This document shows positions 19,727 through 31,285 of a DNA stretch of 64,000 nt, in pieces. Origin of the DNA: Pseudomonas sp. REP124 (lineage in GTDB: Bacteria > Pseudomonadota > Gammaproteobacteria > Pseudomonadales > Pseudomonadaceae); the NCBI RefSeq assembly GCF_020164475.1, contig NZ_JAIQWX010000010.1, forward strand, positions 1 through 64,000, written 5' to 3'. Each line of letters opens with the position of its first letter. Position 1 is the first letter of the stretch. A program made the position numbers and the translations under genes. A model generated the notes under the pieces. The model saw nothing but the letters and a program-made list of their open reading frames with translations, was not told where the DNA came from and ran no database searches.

Positions 19727-20506
19727 TCAACTGGCCTGGGATTGATCCTTATCCTTCACGCAGGCGAAGTCTTCTTCGCGCAGCTCAGGCAGGTCCTTGG
19801 CACAGTAATTACTGCCCAGATCCTTCAACGCACCGCACATCCCCTCCAGACGACCATCAACGGCCTGCAGGTGATCGAGCAACTGGTTGATGGCACGTGC
19901 CACCGGGTCAGGCATGTCTTCGCTGACGCCGTAGGCATCGAAGCCAATCTTCTCGGCCATGGCCTTGCGCTTGGCGTCCTGCTCTTCATCGGGTTTGACG
20001 ATGATGCGACCAGGAATGCCCACCACCGTGGCACCGGCCGGCACCGCCTTGGTCACCACGGCATTGGAACCGACCTTGGCCCCGGCACCGACGGTGAACG
20101 GGCCAAGCACCTTGGCGCCCGCCCCCACCACCACGCCATCTTCCAGGGTCGGGTGACGCTTGCCCTTGTTCCAGCTGGTGCCGCCCAGGGTCACGCCCTG
20201 ATAAATGGTCACGTCGTCGCCGATTTCAGCGGTTTCGCCAATGACGATGCCCATGCCGTGGTCGATAAAGAAGCGTCGACCGACCTTGGCACCCGGGTGA
20301 ATCTCGATCCCGGTCAGCCAACGACCGAAGTTCGACACCAGCCGCGCCAGCCATTTCAGGTCCGCGCGCCACAACACCGAAGACAGGCGGTGAATCCAGA
20401 TCGCATGCATCCCGGGGTAGCAGGTCAGCACTTCAAAGGCATTGCGCGCCGCCGGGTCACGATGGAAAACGCTCTGGATATCTTCACGCAAACGCTCGAA
20501 CATCAT
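19727..20506 (-). CDS. cysE: Serine O-acetyltransferase
   Basis: Makes O-acetylserine for cysteine synthesis, supplying the substrate chain for the neighbouring Fe-S machinery. The 259-residue product has an N-terminal helical domain and a hexapeptide-repeat left-handed beta helix ([29 protein letters not shown] repeats, about 70-170). The active-site His and Asp are in the IDHGMG and IHPG segments. The start ATG overlaps the trmJ stop (TAATG), so the pair is probably co-translated. Confidence 0.94.
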   Translation of the reverse strand: MMFERLREDIQSVFHRDPAARNAFEVLTCYPGMHAIWIHRLSSVLWRADLKWLARLVSNFGRWLTGIEIHPGAKVGRRFFIDHGMGIVIGETAEIGDDVTIYQGVTLGGTSWNKGKRHPTLEDGVVVGAGAKVLGPFTVGAGAKVGSNAVVTKAVPAGATVVGIPGRIIVKPDEEQDAKRKAMAEKIGFDAYGVSEDMPDPVARAINQLLDHLQAVDGRLEGMCGALKDLGSNYCAKDLPELREEDFACVKDKDQSQAS

Positions 20507-21276
20507 TAATCCTTCCGCTTAAGAAGCTCACCACGGGCCGCTTTTTGGGTTTCCGTGAGGATGCCACGCAAAATATTCATTTCCGCCCGGCTGACCGAGC
20601 TGCGTCCGTACAACCGGCGCAGGCGCGCCATCAAGTGCCGTGGCTTTTCCGGATCGAGGAACTCGATGGCCACCAGGGTCTGCTCCAGGTGTTCATAGAA
20701 TCGCTCCAACTCGTCCATGGTCGCCAGCTCAGAGCTTTTGACCGATGCCACTTCTTCCTTCTCGACCTTGCTCGGCTGACCTTGGGCCGCGAGCCAGGAC
20801 ATGCGCACTTCATAGCTCAACACCTGCACCGCCGCCCCAAGGTTCAGCGAGCTGAACTCAGGATCGGAGGGGATGTGCACGTGATAGTGACATCGCTGCA
20901 GCTCTTCGTTGGTCAGGCCGGAGTCTTCACGACCAAAGACCAGCGCGATTTCCGCGCCCTGCCCGGCCTCCTCGACCACTTTCGTCCCGCACTCGCGAGG
21001 GTCAAGCAAAGGCCAGGGGATGCGACGGTCGCGGGCACTGGTGCCCAGCACCAGGTTGCAGCCGACCAGGGCATCTTCCAAGGTGGCGACGACTTGCGCG
21101 TTTTCAAGGATGTCACCGGCACCGGAAGCACGGGCATCGGCTTCGTGATGCGGGAACACGCGAGGATCGACCAGCACCAACCGCGACAGCCCCATGTTTT
21201 TCATGGCGCGCGCAGTACCGCCGATATTGCCCGGATGGCTGGTATTGACCAGGACGACACGAATGTTTTGCAGCAA
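20506..21276 (-). CDS. trmJ: tRNA (cytidine/uridine-2'-O-)-methyltransferase TrmJ
   Basis: SPOUT-class methyltransferase modifying position 32 of several tRNAs. The 256-residue product begins with the SAM-knot half ([23 protein letters not shown]) and contains [16 protein letters not shown] and [19 protein letters not shown], the conserved motifs of the family. It overlaps cysE at its 3' end and is divergent from suhB. Confidence 0.94.
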   Translation of the reverse strand: MLQNIRVVLVNTSHPGNIGGTARAMKNMGLSRLVLVDPRVFPHHEADARASGAGDILENAQVVATLEDALVGCNLVLGTSARDRRIPWPLLDPRECGTKVVEEAGQGAEIALVFGREDSGLTNEELQRCHYHVHIPSDPEFSSLNLGAAVQVLSYEVRMSWLAAQGQPSKVEKEEVASVKSSELATMDELERFYEHLEQTLVAIEFLDPEKPRHLMARLRRLYGRSSVSRAEMNILRGILTETQKAARGELLKRKD

Positions 21277-21422
21277 GGGAGGCGCTCTCGAACACGATAA
21301 TCGGGAGCGGGATCTTACAACTCATCCTACCGTTAAGCCATGAAAGCGAACGTCGTCCTTCACCTGTAGAAACTTTCTGATAGAATGCTCGGCTTTCTTT
21401 AACAACCTTAGGTGACACATCC

Positions 21423-22241
21423 ATGCAGCCAATGCTGAATATCGCGCTGCGCGCCGCCCGCGCCGCCAGTGAATTGATCTTCCGCTCCATCGAGCGCCTG
21501 GATACCATCAAGGTTGACGAAAAAGACGCCAAGGATTACGTATCCGAGGTGGATCGCGCCGCTGAACAAAAAATCATCGACGCCCTGCGCAAGGCTTACC
21601 CGAACCACTCGATCCTCGGTGAAGAGACCGGCATGCACGCCGGTTCCGGCATCGAAGGCGAAGAGTACCTGTGGATCATCGACCCACTGGACGGCACCAC
21701 CAACTTCCTGCGCGGCATCCCTCACTTCGCTGTCAGCATCGCCTGCAAATACCGCGGTCGCCTGGAACACGCCGTTGTTCTGGACCCGGTTCGCCAGGAA
21801 GAATTCACCGCCAGCCGTGGCCGTGGCGCCCAACTGAACGGTCGTCGCCTGCGCGTCAGCGGCCGCACCAGCCTGGACGGCGCCCTGCTGGGTACCGGTT
21901 TCCCGTTCCGTGACGACCAGATGGACAACCTCGACAACTACCTGGGCATGTTCCGCGCCCTGGTTGGCCAGACCGCCGGCATCCGCCGCGCCGGCTCCGC
22001 CAGCCTGGACCTGGCTTATGTAGCCGCTGGTCGTTTCGACGCGTTCTGGGAATCGGGCCTGTCCGAGTGGGACATGGCAGCAGGCGCCCTGCTGATTCAA
22101 GAAGCCGGCGGCCTGGTGAGCGACTTCACCGGCGGTCACGACTTCCTGGAAAAAGGCCACGTCGTTGCCGGCAACACCAAATGCTTCAAGGCAGTCCTGA
22201 CGGCCATCCAGCCGCACCTGCCGGCTTCGCTGAAGCGCTAA
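21423..22241 (+). CDS. suhB: Inositol monophosphatase family protein SuhB
   Basis: Mg-dependent phosphatase that also works as a NusA-associated factor in rRNA antitermination. The 272-residue product has the metal-binding signatures GEETG (about 67), IDPLDGTTNFLRG (about 85-97) and the C-terminal WDMAAGALLIQEAGG. Divergent from trmJ and followed by an intrinsic terminator. Confidence 0.95.
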   Translation: MQPMLNIALRAARAASELIFRSIERLDTIKVDEKDAKDYVSEVDRAAEQKIIDALRKAYPNHSILGEETGMHAGSGIEGEEYLWIIDPLDGTTNFLRGIPHFAVSIACKYRGRLEHAVVLDPVRQEEFTASRGRGAQLNGRRLRVSGRTSLDGALLGTGFPFRDDQMDNLDNYLGMFRALVGQTAGIRRAGSASLDLAYVAAGRFDAFWESGLSEWDMAAGALLIQEAGGLVSDFTGGHDFLEKGHVVAGNTKCFKAVLTAIQPHLPASLKR

Positions 22242-22256
22242 GCTTCACAGCGACCC

Positions 22257-22286
22257 AAAAAAGCACTCTCCGGAGTGCTTTTTTTA
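22257..22286 (+). terminator. suhB intrinsic terminator
   Basis: AAGCACTC-TCCG-GAGTGCTT at 22261-22280 followed by seven T. Confidence 0.9.
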
Positions 22287-22320
22287 TGCCTGAAATCCAA
22301 TCTCACAAACCCCCTCGATC

Positions 22321-22413
22321 CCTGTGGGAGCTGGCTTGCCAGCGATAGCGCCGGGTCAGCCACCACATCTGGCACAGTTAATACCGCCATCGCGGGCAAG
22401 CCCGCTCCCACAG
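22321..22413. repeat. REP pair (inverted, diverged halves)
   Basis: CTGTGGGAGCTGGCTTGCCAGC and inverted GCGGGCAAGCCCGCTCCCACAG; the two halves belong to slightly different REP subtypes. Confidence 0.85.
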
Positions 22414-22436
22414 TTTTTTACAGTGTTCTTGCGGCA

Positions 22437-22463
22437 CAAAAAAAGCACCCCGAAGGGTGCTTT
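22437..22463 (-). terminator. Terminator of the glycine-zipper gene
   Basis: AAGCACCC-CGAA-GGGTGCTT at 22443-22462 with a run of A on the plus strand to the left, giving a T-run on the minus strand. Confidence 0.85.
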
Positions 22464-22486
22464 TCTTTACAACCGGCTCAAGCCAA

Positions 22487-23032
22487 TCACTGCTGCGCTT
22501 GCGACAGGACCAACTTGCCTTCCTTATCCACAGGAATCTGATTCCCCGGATCGCGATCCATTCGCACTTTCCCCTCTTTGCCATCCAGCGAGTACCGCAC
22601 GTCGTAACCCACCACCTTGTCGCTGATGTCATTCACCGTATTACAACGGGTCTGAGTCGTGGTGTAGGTGTCACGCTCCTGCATGCCCTCCTGAACCTTG
22701 TTACCGGCGTAACCACCGCCGACCGCGCCTGCAACCGTGGCAATTTTCTTGCCGGTGCCGCCGCCGATCTGGTTACCCAGCAAACCACCCGCCAGGGCGC
22801 CTACTACCGTACCGGCGATCTGGTGTTGATCTTTCACCGGCGCCTGCCGGGTGACGGTGACGTCCTTGCACACTTCACGTGGAGTCTTGATTTGCGTCTT
22901 GACCGGCTCAACGGCGAGCACTTGCGCGTACTGCGGACCGTTATCTTTAACCAGGCTGTAGGTGGCCACAGCACCCCCGGCAGTGACACCGACAGCACCC
23001 AGTACAGCACCAACCAGCATCGACTTGTTCAC
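22487..23032 (-). CDS. Glycine-zipper 2TM domain envelope protein
   Basis: 181-residue protein of the SlyB/YmgG-like glycine-zipper group. It has an N-terminal hydrophobic segment (about 5-27, signal anchor) and a Gly-rich double helix at about 72-110 (IAGTVVGALAGGLLGNQIGG and VAGAVGGGYAGNKV). Such segments insert in or associate with membranes. Monocistronic, with its own terminator. The exact role is unknown. Confidence 0.85.
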   Translation of the reverse strand: MNKSMLVGAVLGAVGVTAGGAVATYSLVKDNGPQYAQVLAVEPVKTQIKTPREVCKDVTVTRQAPVKDQHQIAGTVVGALAGGLLGNQIGGGTGKKIATVAGAVGGGYAGNKVQEGMQERDTYTTTQTRCNTVNDISDKVVGYDVRYSLDGKEGKVRMDRDPGNQIPVDKEGKLVLSQAQQ

Positions 23033-23092
23033 ATGAACCTCCTGACCATCACATGCGGGACGCGCCCGCGCTTCTCCCAGCCTTGGAGCATA

Positions 23093-23125
23093 AAAAAAGG
23101 CGCGAGTTCAACTCGCGCCTTTTTG
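23093..23125 (-). terminator. secDF terminator (bidirectional shape)
   Basis: AAGGCGCGAG-TTCAA-CTCGCGCCTT with flanking A- and T-runs, 25 bases after the secF stop. Confidence 0.88.
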
Positions 23126-23151
23126 GACTACATCTCTGAGAGAAACTTCAC

Positions 23152-24066
23152 TCAAGGACGGTCGTCGACTTCCTTCTCGGTATTGACCGTAGGAATCAGG
23201 TCTTCCGAGCTCAGGTTCAGCCAGATCAGCACCACGTTGGCGATGTAGATCGACGAGTAAGTACCCGCCAATACACCCACCAGCAGCGCCAGGGAGAAGC
23301 CGTACAGGTTGTCGCCACCGAAGAACAACAGCGCCGCAATGGCCAGCAAGGTGGACACCGAAGTCGCGATGGTCCGCAGCAGGGTTTGCGTGGTCGAGAT
23401 GTTGATGTTCTCGATCAGGCTGGCCTTGCGCAGTACGCGGAAGTTCTCACGAACCCGGTCGAATACCACGATGGTGTCGTTGAGCGAGTAACCGATGATC
23501 GCCAGTACCGCCGCCAGCACCGTCAGGTCGAAGGTGATCTGGAAGAACGACAGGATACCGATGGTCACGATCACGTCGTGGATCAGGGAAACGATCGCAC
23601 CAACAGCGAACTTCCACTGAAAGCGGAACGCCAGGTAGATCAGGATGCCGCCCAGCGCCATCAGCATGCCGAGGCCGCCCTGATCGCGCAGTTCTTCACC
23701 CACCTGCGGGCCGACGAACTCGACGCGTTTGACCGTCGCCGGGTTATCGCCGCCGACCTTCTGCAGCGCTTCGGCTACCTGATGACCCAGTTGCGGATCT
23801 TCACCCGGCATACGCACCAGCAGATCGGTGGTCGCACCGAAGTTCTGCACGATGGCTTCGTGGTAACCCGAGGTAACCAACTGCTCACGCACCTTGGTCA
23901 CATCCGCCGGACGCTCGTAGGTCAGCTCGATGAGCGTACCGCCGGTGAAGTCCAGACCCCAGTTCATGCCTTTGGTGAAGACACTGAACAGGGCCAGCAA
24001 CGTGAGGAACAATGTGACGCCGAACGCGAAGTTGCGAACGCCCATGAAATTGATTGTACGTAACAT
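23152..24066 (-). CDS. secF: Protein translocase subunit SecF
   Basis: RND-type inner-membrane protein that with SecD uses proton motive force to help release secreted proteins. The 304-residue product has six membrane segments, the first at about 13-35, a periplasmic domain (about 40-135), and the conserved DFTGGTLIEL and YSLNDTIVVFDRVREN motifs. Nine bases separate it from secD. Confidence 0.97.
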   Translation of the reverse strand: MLRTINFMGVRNFAFGVTLFLTLLALFSVFTKGMNWGLDFTGGTLIELTYERPADVTKVREQLVTSGYHEAIVQNFGATTDLLVRMPGEDPQLGHQVAEALQKVGGDNPATVKRVEFVGPQVGEELRDQGGLGMLMALGGILIYLAFRFQWKFAVGAIVSLIHDVIVTIGILSFFQITFDLTVLAAVLAIIGYSLNDTIVVFDRVRENFRVLRKASLIENINISTTQTLLRTIATSVSTLLAIAALLFFGGDNLYGFSLALLVGVLAGTYSSIYIANVVLIWLNLSSEDLIPTVNTEKEVDDRP

Positions 24067-24075
24067 GGCAGCCCC

Positions 24076-25944
24076 TTAAATCCACAACTTCTTGAAGTCA
24101 CGACCGCCGAAGATCAGGTTGACCATCGCGCGGGTGACCATGATGGCCGTGAACATCGAGGTCAGAACCCCGAGGGACATGGTGACGGCGAAGCCCTTGA
24201 CCGGACCGGTACCCATGGCGAACAGGATGCCGCCCACCAGCAAGGTGGTCAGGTTGGCGTCGAGAATCGCGGTGAATGCGCGGCTGAAACCTTCATTGAT
24301 GGCCCGCTGTACGGTCATGCCCGCGGCGATCTCTTCACGAATCCGCGAGAAGATCAGTACGTTGGCGTCGACCGCCATACCCATGGTCAACACGATACCG
24401 GCGATACCCGGCAGGGTCAGCGTTGCACCCAGCAGCGACATCAGGGCCAGCAGCAGCACCATGTTCACACCCAGCGCAACGGTGGCGATGATGCCGAAGA
24501 AGCGGTAGATGGCCATGATGAACAGCGAAACGAACAGCATGCCCCACAGCGAGGCATCGATACCTTTGGTGATGTTGTCCGCACCCAGGCTCGGGCCGAT
24601 GGTGCGTTCTTCAGCAAAGTACATCGGAGCGGCCAGACCACCGGCACGCAGCAGCAGCGCAAGTTCCGACGATTCGCCCTGACCGTTCAGGCCGGTGATA
24701 CGGAATTGAGCACCCAGCGGCGACTGAATGGTCGCCAGGCTGATGATCTTCTTCTCTTCCTTGAACGACTGCACCGGTACGTCTTTCTCGACGCCATCAA
24801 CCACTTGCTTGGTGTAAGTGGTCACCGGACGCTGTTCGATGAAGATTACCGCCATGCTGCGGCCCACGTTCGAACGGGTCGCACGGCTCATCAGCTCGCC
24901 GCCGTGACCATCCAGACGAATGTTCACTTCTGGGGTGCCGTGCTCGCCGAAGCCAGCCTTGGCGTCAGTTACCTGGTCGCCAGTGATGATCAGGCCACGC
25001 TCGATCTGTGCCGGCGGACGCTTGCCTTCACGGAATTCGAAGGTTTCGGAAGTGGCTTTCGAAGCACCCGGCTCTGCAGCCAGACGGAACTCGAGGTTGG
25101 CCGTCTTGCCGAGGATACGCTTGGCTTCTGCGGTGTCCTGCACGCCCGGCAGCTCAACCACGATGCGGTTGGCGCCCTGACGCTGGACGATCGGTTCGGC
25201 AACACCCAGCTCGTTGACGCGGTTACGTACCGTGGTCAAGTTCTGCTTGATGGAGTATTCGCGGATTTCCGCCAGCTTGGCCGGGGTCATCGCCAGACGC
25301 AGCACCGGTTGACCGTTCAGATCGGCCGGAACAATGTCGAAGTCGTTAAAGCTCTTGCGGACCAGTACACGGGCCTGTTCGCGGGTCGCTTCGTCAGTGA
25401 AGCCCAGCTGAATGGCACCGTTGAGTTGCGGCAGGCTGCGATAGCGTACTTTTTCTTTACGCAGCAGGCTCTTCACGTCGCCTTCGTAGACTTTCAGGCG
25501 TGCATCGAGAGCTTTGTCCATGTCCACTTCCAGCAGGAAGTGCACACCACCGGACAAGTCCAGACCCAGCTTCATCGGATGCGCGGCCAGGCTGCGCAGC
25601 CATTGCGGGGTGGTTTGTGCCAGGTTCAGCGCGACGACGTAGTCATCACCCAAAGCCTTGCGCACAACGTCCTTGGCAGGCAACTGGTCTTCAGCCTTGA
25701 CCAGGCGAATCAGACCGCCTTTGCCACCAGCCGACAGCGAAGCCGCCTTGACGTCGATGCCGGATGCCTTGAGCGCAGCGCTCACGCGATCCAGATCAGC
25801 CTCGGTGACCTGCAGCGCAGTGCTTGCGCCACTGACCTGAATGGCCGGGTCATCGGGATACAGATTGGGAGCGGAATAAATCAGACCGATCGCCAGCACC
25901 GCCAGGATCAGAATGTATTTCCACAGAGGATATTTGTTCAGCAT
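24076..25944 (-). CDS. secD: Protein translocase subunit SecD
   Basis: 622-residue RND-type partner of SecF. It has an N-terminal membrane helix, a large periplasmic P1 domain (about 30-440), LGLDLSGGVHFLLEVD, and five C-terminal membrane segments with GMAVDANVLIFSRIREE. ATG 25944 is chosen over the preceding GTG. It lies 66 bases from yajC, with a GC-rich hairpin between the two. Confidence 0.97.
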   Translation of the reverse strand: MLNKYPLWKYILILAVLAIGLIYSAPNLYPDDPAIQVSGASTALQVTEADLDRVSAALKASGIDVKAASLSAGGKGGLIRLVKAEDQLPAKDVVRKALGDDYVVALNLAQTTPQWLRSLAAHPMKLGLDLSGGVHFLLEVDMDKALDARLKVYEGDVKSLLRKEKVRYRSLPQLNGAIQLGFTDEATREQARVLVRKSFNDFDIVPADLNGQPVLRLAMTPAKLAEIREYSIKQNLTTVRNRVNELGVAEPIVQRQGANRIVVELPGVQDTAEAKRILGKTANLEFRLAAEPGASKATSETFEFREGKRPPAQIERGLIITGDQVTDAKAGFGEHGTPEVNIRLDGHGGELMSRATRSNVGRSMAVIFIEQRPVTTYTKQVVDGVEKDVPVQSFKEEKKIISLATIQSPLGAQFRITGLNGQGESSELALLLRAGGLAAPMYFAEERTIGPSLGADNITKGIDASLWGMLFVSLFIMAIYRFFGIIATVALGVNMVLLLALMSLLGATLTLPGIAGIVLTMGMAVDANVLIFSRIREEIAAGMTVQRAINEGFSRAFTAILDANLTTLLVGGILFAMGTGPVKGFAVTMSLGVLTSMFTAIMVTRAMVNLIFGGRDFKKLWI

Positions 25945-26010
25945 CACGCCGCCCGTTTATGACGCGGGGCGCCTTGCGCGCCCCGTCGATTGAGAATGAA
26001 GTTGAAGCTT

Positions 26011-26349
26011 TTAGATCGCTTTCAGCGTGCCTTTTGGCAGCGTGGCGGCGATGGCGCCTTTCTGGAACTTCATTTCGACGGTGTCGGACACTTCCAGCAC
26101 CACGAAATCATCGGCAACCTTGGTGATCTTGCCAGCGATGCCGCCGGTGGTCACAACTTCGTCACCCTTTTGCAGGCTGCTCAGCAGATTCTTCTGCTCT
26201 TTGGCGCGTTTGGCCTGTGGACGCCAGATCATCAGGTAGAAGATGACCAGGAAGCCGACCAGGAAAATCCACTCAAAACCGCCACCCATAGGGGCTGCAG
26301 CTGCCGGTGCAGCACCGTCTGCCATGGCATTAGAGATAAAAAAGCTCAT
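26011..26349 (-). CDS. yajC: Sec translocon accessory protein YajC
   Basis: 112-residue single-span membrane protein of the SecDF-YajC complex. It has a hydrophobic helix at about 28-47 (FEWIFLVGFLVIFYLMIWRPQ) followed by the basic QAKRAKEQKNLL segment and a small cytoplasmic beta domain. Lies between tgt and secD in normal order. Confidence 0.96.
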   Translation of the reverse strand: MSFFISNAMADGAAPAAAAPMGGGFEWIFLVGFLVIFYLMIWRPQAKRAKEQKNLLSSLQKGDEVVTTGGIAGKITKVADDFVVLEVSDTVEMKFQKGAIAATLPKGTLKAI

Positions 26350-26392
26350 TTAGCACTCCAGTTGCAAATGTTGAATCTTGGGGTCAGAAAAC

Positions 26393-28587
<2,195 letters not shown>

Positions 28588-28692
28588 GATGGGGTTCGTC
28601 TAGCAGGGCCGGGAAGTCTAGCGGAATTATGGAAAATTCTCCATGTACCTGATTGACCAGCGGTATTCACCTCTCTATACTCCGCGGCCATT

Positions 28693-28777
28693 GCCCTGAT
28701 GGCGGAATTGGTAGACGCGGCGGATTCAAAATCCGTTTTCGAAAGGAGTGGGAGTTCGAGTCTCCCTCGGGGCACCA
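28693..28777 (+). tRNA. tRNA-Leu (anticodon CAA)
   Basis: 85 bases with acceptor stem GCCCTGA/TCGGGGC, D-loop GGTAGAC, anticodon stem GCGGA/TCCGT around loop TTCAAAA (anticodon CAA, reading UUG), a long variable arm, the TTCGAGT T-loop, and encoded CCA. An intrinsic terminator follows directly. Confidence 0.97.
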
Positions 28778-28783
28778 AGTTTA

Positions 28784-28816
28784 AGAAAGGTCTTGCTTAG
28801 CAAGGCCTTTTTTTTC
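28784..28816 (+). terminator. tRNA-Leu terminator
   Basis: AAGGTCTTGC-TTA-GCAAGGCCTT hairpin followed by eight T. Confidence 0.88.
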
Positions 28817-28848
28817 GCCCCCAGAAAACCACCCGGCACACCCCTCAC

Positions 28849-28880
28849 CCGTAGGAGCTGCCGAAGGCTGCGATCTTTTG
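28849..28880 (+). repeat. Single REP-like unit
   Basis: CCGTAGGAGCTGCCGAAGGCTGCGA, a solitary half of the REP family without an inverted partner. Confidence 0.65.
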
Positions 28881-28935
28881 CTCTTGCTCCCCCTGCCCCC
28901 TTCGCAGGAAGACCAATTCACAAGGATACCCCCCC

Positions 28936-29265
28936 ATGGAATTACACCTGGAAACCGTCGCCCTCTACTCCCTCAAACTCGCCTACGAAACCGAAGACCA
29001 AAGCCCGATTCTGCGTGATGACCTGGTGATGGGTGATTACCAGCGGGATGTGTTTGAGCTGCTGGTGCGGCGTGGGGATGTTGAGGGGATTCAGGTGAAG
29101 GTGGGTGAGTGTGTGGGGTTGGCGTTGGAGGCGGTTGGGGGTGTGGATAAGCCGTTGGGGCGGGAGTTGGGGAGGTTGTTGAAGGCATTGGCGGGGGCTC
29201 AGGCTTTTGAGCAACTAGATGACCTGATCGTTGCTCTGAAAGACTATTTAAAAGATATTCAATGA
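28936..29265 (+). CDS. Hypothetical protein (109 aa)
   Basis: 109-residue acidic helical protein; no family recognised. ATG 28936 follows AAGGATA at fair spacing. The first third uses ordinary Pseudomonas codons, while codons 40-85 are extremely G-rich on the coding strand (long GG and GGGG runs). No signal peptide, no membrane segment, no obvious catalytic motif. It stands between the tRNA-Leu terminator and the AT-richer accessory segment. Whether it is translated is uncertain. Confidence 0.55.
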   Translation: MELHLETVALYSLKLAYETEDQSPILRDDLVMGDYQRDVFELLVRRGDVEGIQVKVGECVGLALEAVGGVDKPLGRELGRLLKALAGAQAFEQLDDLIVALKDYLKDIQ

Positions 29266-29542
29266 ACAAACCGGGACTTTAAGGCAATAGCTGGACAGTC
29301 GGACTGACGTCAATCGCAGCGACTTATACGATAAACCTGCTCATCTTACTCGCCCTTCTTTTCCCTGCTTTTTACTGTCTACCTGCGTTTAGCCAAGTCC
29401 GCTTACGGCAGGTGGGAACGATACCAACTGAAATCCTCAACCTCTTTGATTACGTCACAGCGGCACAACCTGTGCATCTATACAGGCAAGGGGCCGCGTT
29501 GCTTTGAAATTCAATTCATAACCCTTGCTTCATTTTGCCATC

Positions 29543-31285
29543 ATGAAGATAATCGCATTTTTCTTACTCGGAACGGACCCCGTCGTGATAGAGAAATTTG
29601 CCGGCGAAAATTACAAAGCCTTTAAAAACTTCGAGCTTCAATTCAAAGCATTGACGATATTACTAGGCTCCAATAGTACGGGTAAGAGTGCAATAGTTAA
29701 TTCTTTGCTCATGCTTTCACAATCAGCCAACCCAAACGTGCGATCTGAATCCCCACTCCGCTTAAATGGCGGAAAAATCGGGATGGGTGAGGCACTTAAT
29801 ATCATCACCGATAAAAGCCCACACAACCGCCTTTCATTTAGTTTTACAATTGGGGAAAACTCAGGGCTTGGTGATCGATATCAAGAATTCCGCAGCAGCG
29901 CAACAGAAAGCTACCAATTCCTGATGCAGCATATAGGAAGTATGCTAAAAGACGTATCTTCAGGGCGAATTGTTGATCGAACCCTAAGTGAGCTTTCGAA
30001 ATTTAGTCCGAGAAAATGTAAGCCTGAAGATATTGACTATACGGAATTCGGAAAAACCTTCGCCGCCGCTTTGAAACTCTATCGTTCTTGTGTGGACTCC
30101 AAAGGCATAGAGTCGATCTTTGGCTCCGAGGTTGGAAAGTTCATTAGCAAAACCTCGATCCAGAAAATCACTGACTGCTTCGAGGGAATCCTAAGTTTAG
30201 ATACGCGATTAATTTGCCCGGCTCGATTCAAGTACGAATTCTCTTACGATCAAAAATCCAATAGTCTAAAGATCTCTGAATATACCCAGTGGAACAAAGA
30301 TAACAGCATTATCTTTAGAGTCTCGGCAACCAAAGACAAAAAATACAAACTAGACTCTGAGATATATGATACGGGCATTCTGAATAGATCACGGCACGAT
30401 ATTTTTCGAGTAATGAATTTCGACTCACTGAGAATCGTACAAGGCCATATCGCACCTATGTATGACAGTTGGTCCTTCTCATTTTTAAGAAACAGCCCGA
30501 ATCCATTTGCAGGATTATTTGCTGGATTGCTTGCAATGTCTTCTCGTCATCTACTAGAAGAAATCTCAACACAACAAATAAATCATGTAAGCCCGTTACG
30601 TGCATTTCCGCAGCGTTATTATCTGTTAGACAAGACTATACATCACAAGCAATTAAACGCACTTGAAGGGACAGAGCTTGCCGAAATCCTGAAAAACAAT
30701 CCTGCCATAAGGAAAAGCATCAACCGCCTGTTTGCTAGATACAACATCGCAATCGACATCGAAAAAGTTAATGACATTATTCACCAGATTATTGTGACAC
30801 AAGATTCTGTGCGCCTTGAGTTAACTGACGTTGGATTCGGAATTTCTCAAGCGCTGCCTATTCTGGTTCAAGCGCATCTTTCCCCTAAGAACTCTTTGAC
30901 TATAATCGAACAACCTGAAATCCACTTGCACCCTAATATGCAAGCTTGGCTGACAGACGCCCTGATAGATATCGCACTATCACAGCAGAAAAAATTTCTG
31001 ATTGAGACGCACAGCGAAGCACTAATTCGACGTATGCGCTTGAGGATTCTAGATGCAGATTCCGCATTAACGGAGGACGACGTCAAAGTCTACCACCTAC
31101 ACCGCGCAGAAATTAAAGGGCGAACGATAATAGAAGAAATCCCAGTAAATGCTGATGGCGATATAAAATGGCCATTAGACTTTATGGATGCAGAGATCAA
31201 TGACACCCTTGAAATACAAAGACTTAAAGCGATTAGGTTGTCGCAGGAGGCCATTAGTAGTTTAATGGAGTCCAATAATGGCTAA
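29543..31285 (+). CDS. AAA/ABC-type ATPase (OLD/DUF3696-like), candidate defence ATPase
   Basis: About 580 residues. An SMC/ABC-like ATPase head: Walker A GSNSTGKSA soon after the N-terminus, an ABC-signature-like LTDVGFGISQALPIL at about 30818-30862, Walker B IIEQPEIHLHPNMQAWL at about 30900-30950, and the histidine switch LIETHSEALIRR at about 31000-31035. These motifs are typical of single-chain ATPases in anti-phage systems (OLD, PARIS AriA, Septu PtuA, DUF3696 proteins). No TOPRIM domain follows; the polypeptide ends about 90 residues later. Start is uncertain: TTG 29525, ATG 29543 or GTG 29585 (giving an IEKFAGENYKAFKNF N-terminus, the usual form). AT-rich codon use differs from neighbours. 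The stop overlaps the next gene by 8 bases. A defence role is inferred. Confidence 0.78.
   Translation: MKIIAFFLLGTDPVVIEKFAGENYKAFKNFELQFKALTILLGSNSTGKSAIVNSLLMLSQSANPNVRSESPLRLNGGKIGMGEALNIITDKSPHNRLSFSFTIGENSGLGDRYQEFRSSATESYQFLMQHIGSMLKDVSSGRIVDRTLSELSKFSPRKCKPEDIDYTEFGKTFAAALKLYRSCVDSKGIESIFGSEVGKFISKTSIQKITDCFEGILSLDTRLICPARFKYEFSYDQKSNSLKISEYTQWNKDNSIIFRVSATKDKKYKLDSEIYDTGILNRSRHDIFRVMNFDSLRIVQGHIAPMYDSWSFSFLRNSPNPFAGLFAGLLAMSSRHLLEEISTQQINHVSPLRAFPQRYYLLDKTIHHKQLNALEGTELAEILKNNPAIRKSINRLFARYNIAIDIEKVNDIIHQIIVTQDSVRLELTDVGFGISQALPILVQAHLSPKNSLTIIEQPEIHLHPNMQAWLTDALIDIALSQQKKFLIETHSEALIRRMRLRILDADSALTEDDVKVYHLHRAEIKGRTIIEEIPVNADGDIKWPLDFMDAEINDTLEIQRLKAIRLSQEAISSLMESNNG

Noticed and set aside
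25955..25982. Hairpin between yajC and secD as a terminator
   Set aside because: GC-rich stem but no T-run on either strand; more likely an RNA stability or processing element, if anything.
28693..28777. tRNA-Leu as attachment site for the accessory segment
   Set aside because: No duplicate of the tRNA 3' end was found downstream and there is no integrase gene in the window.
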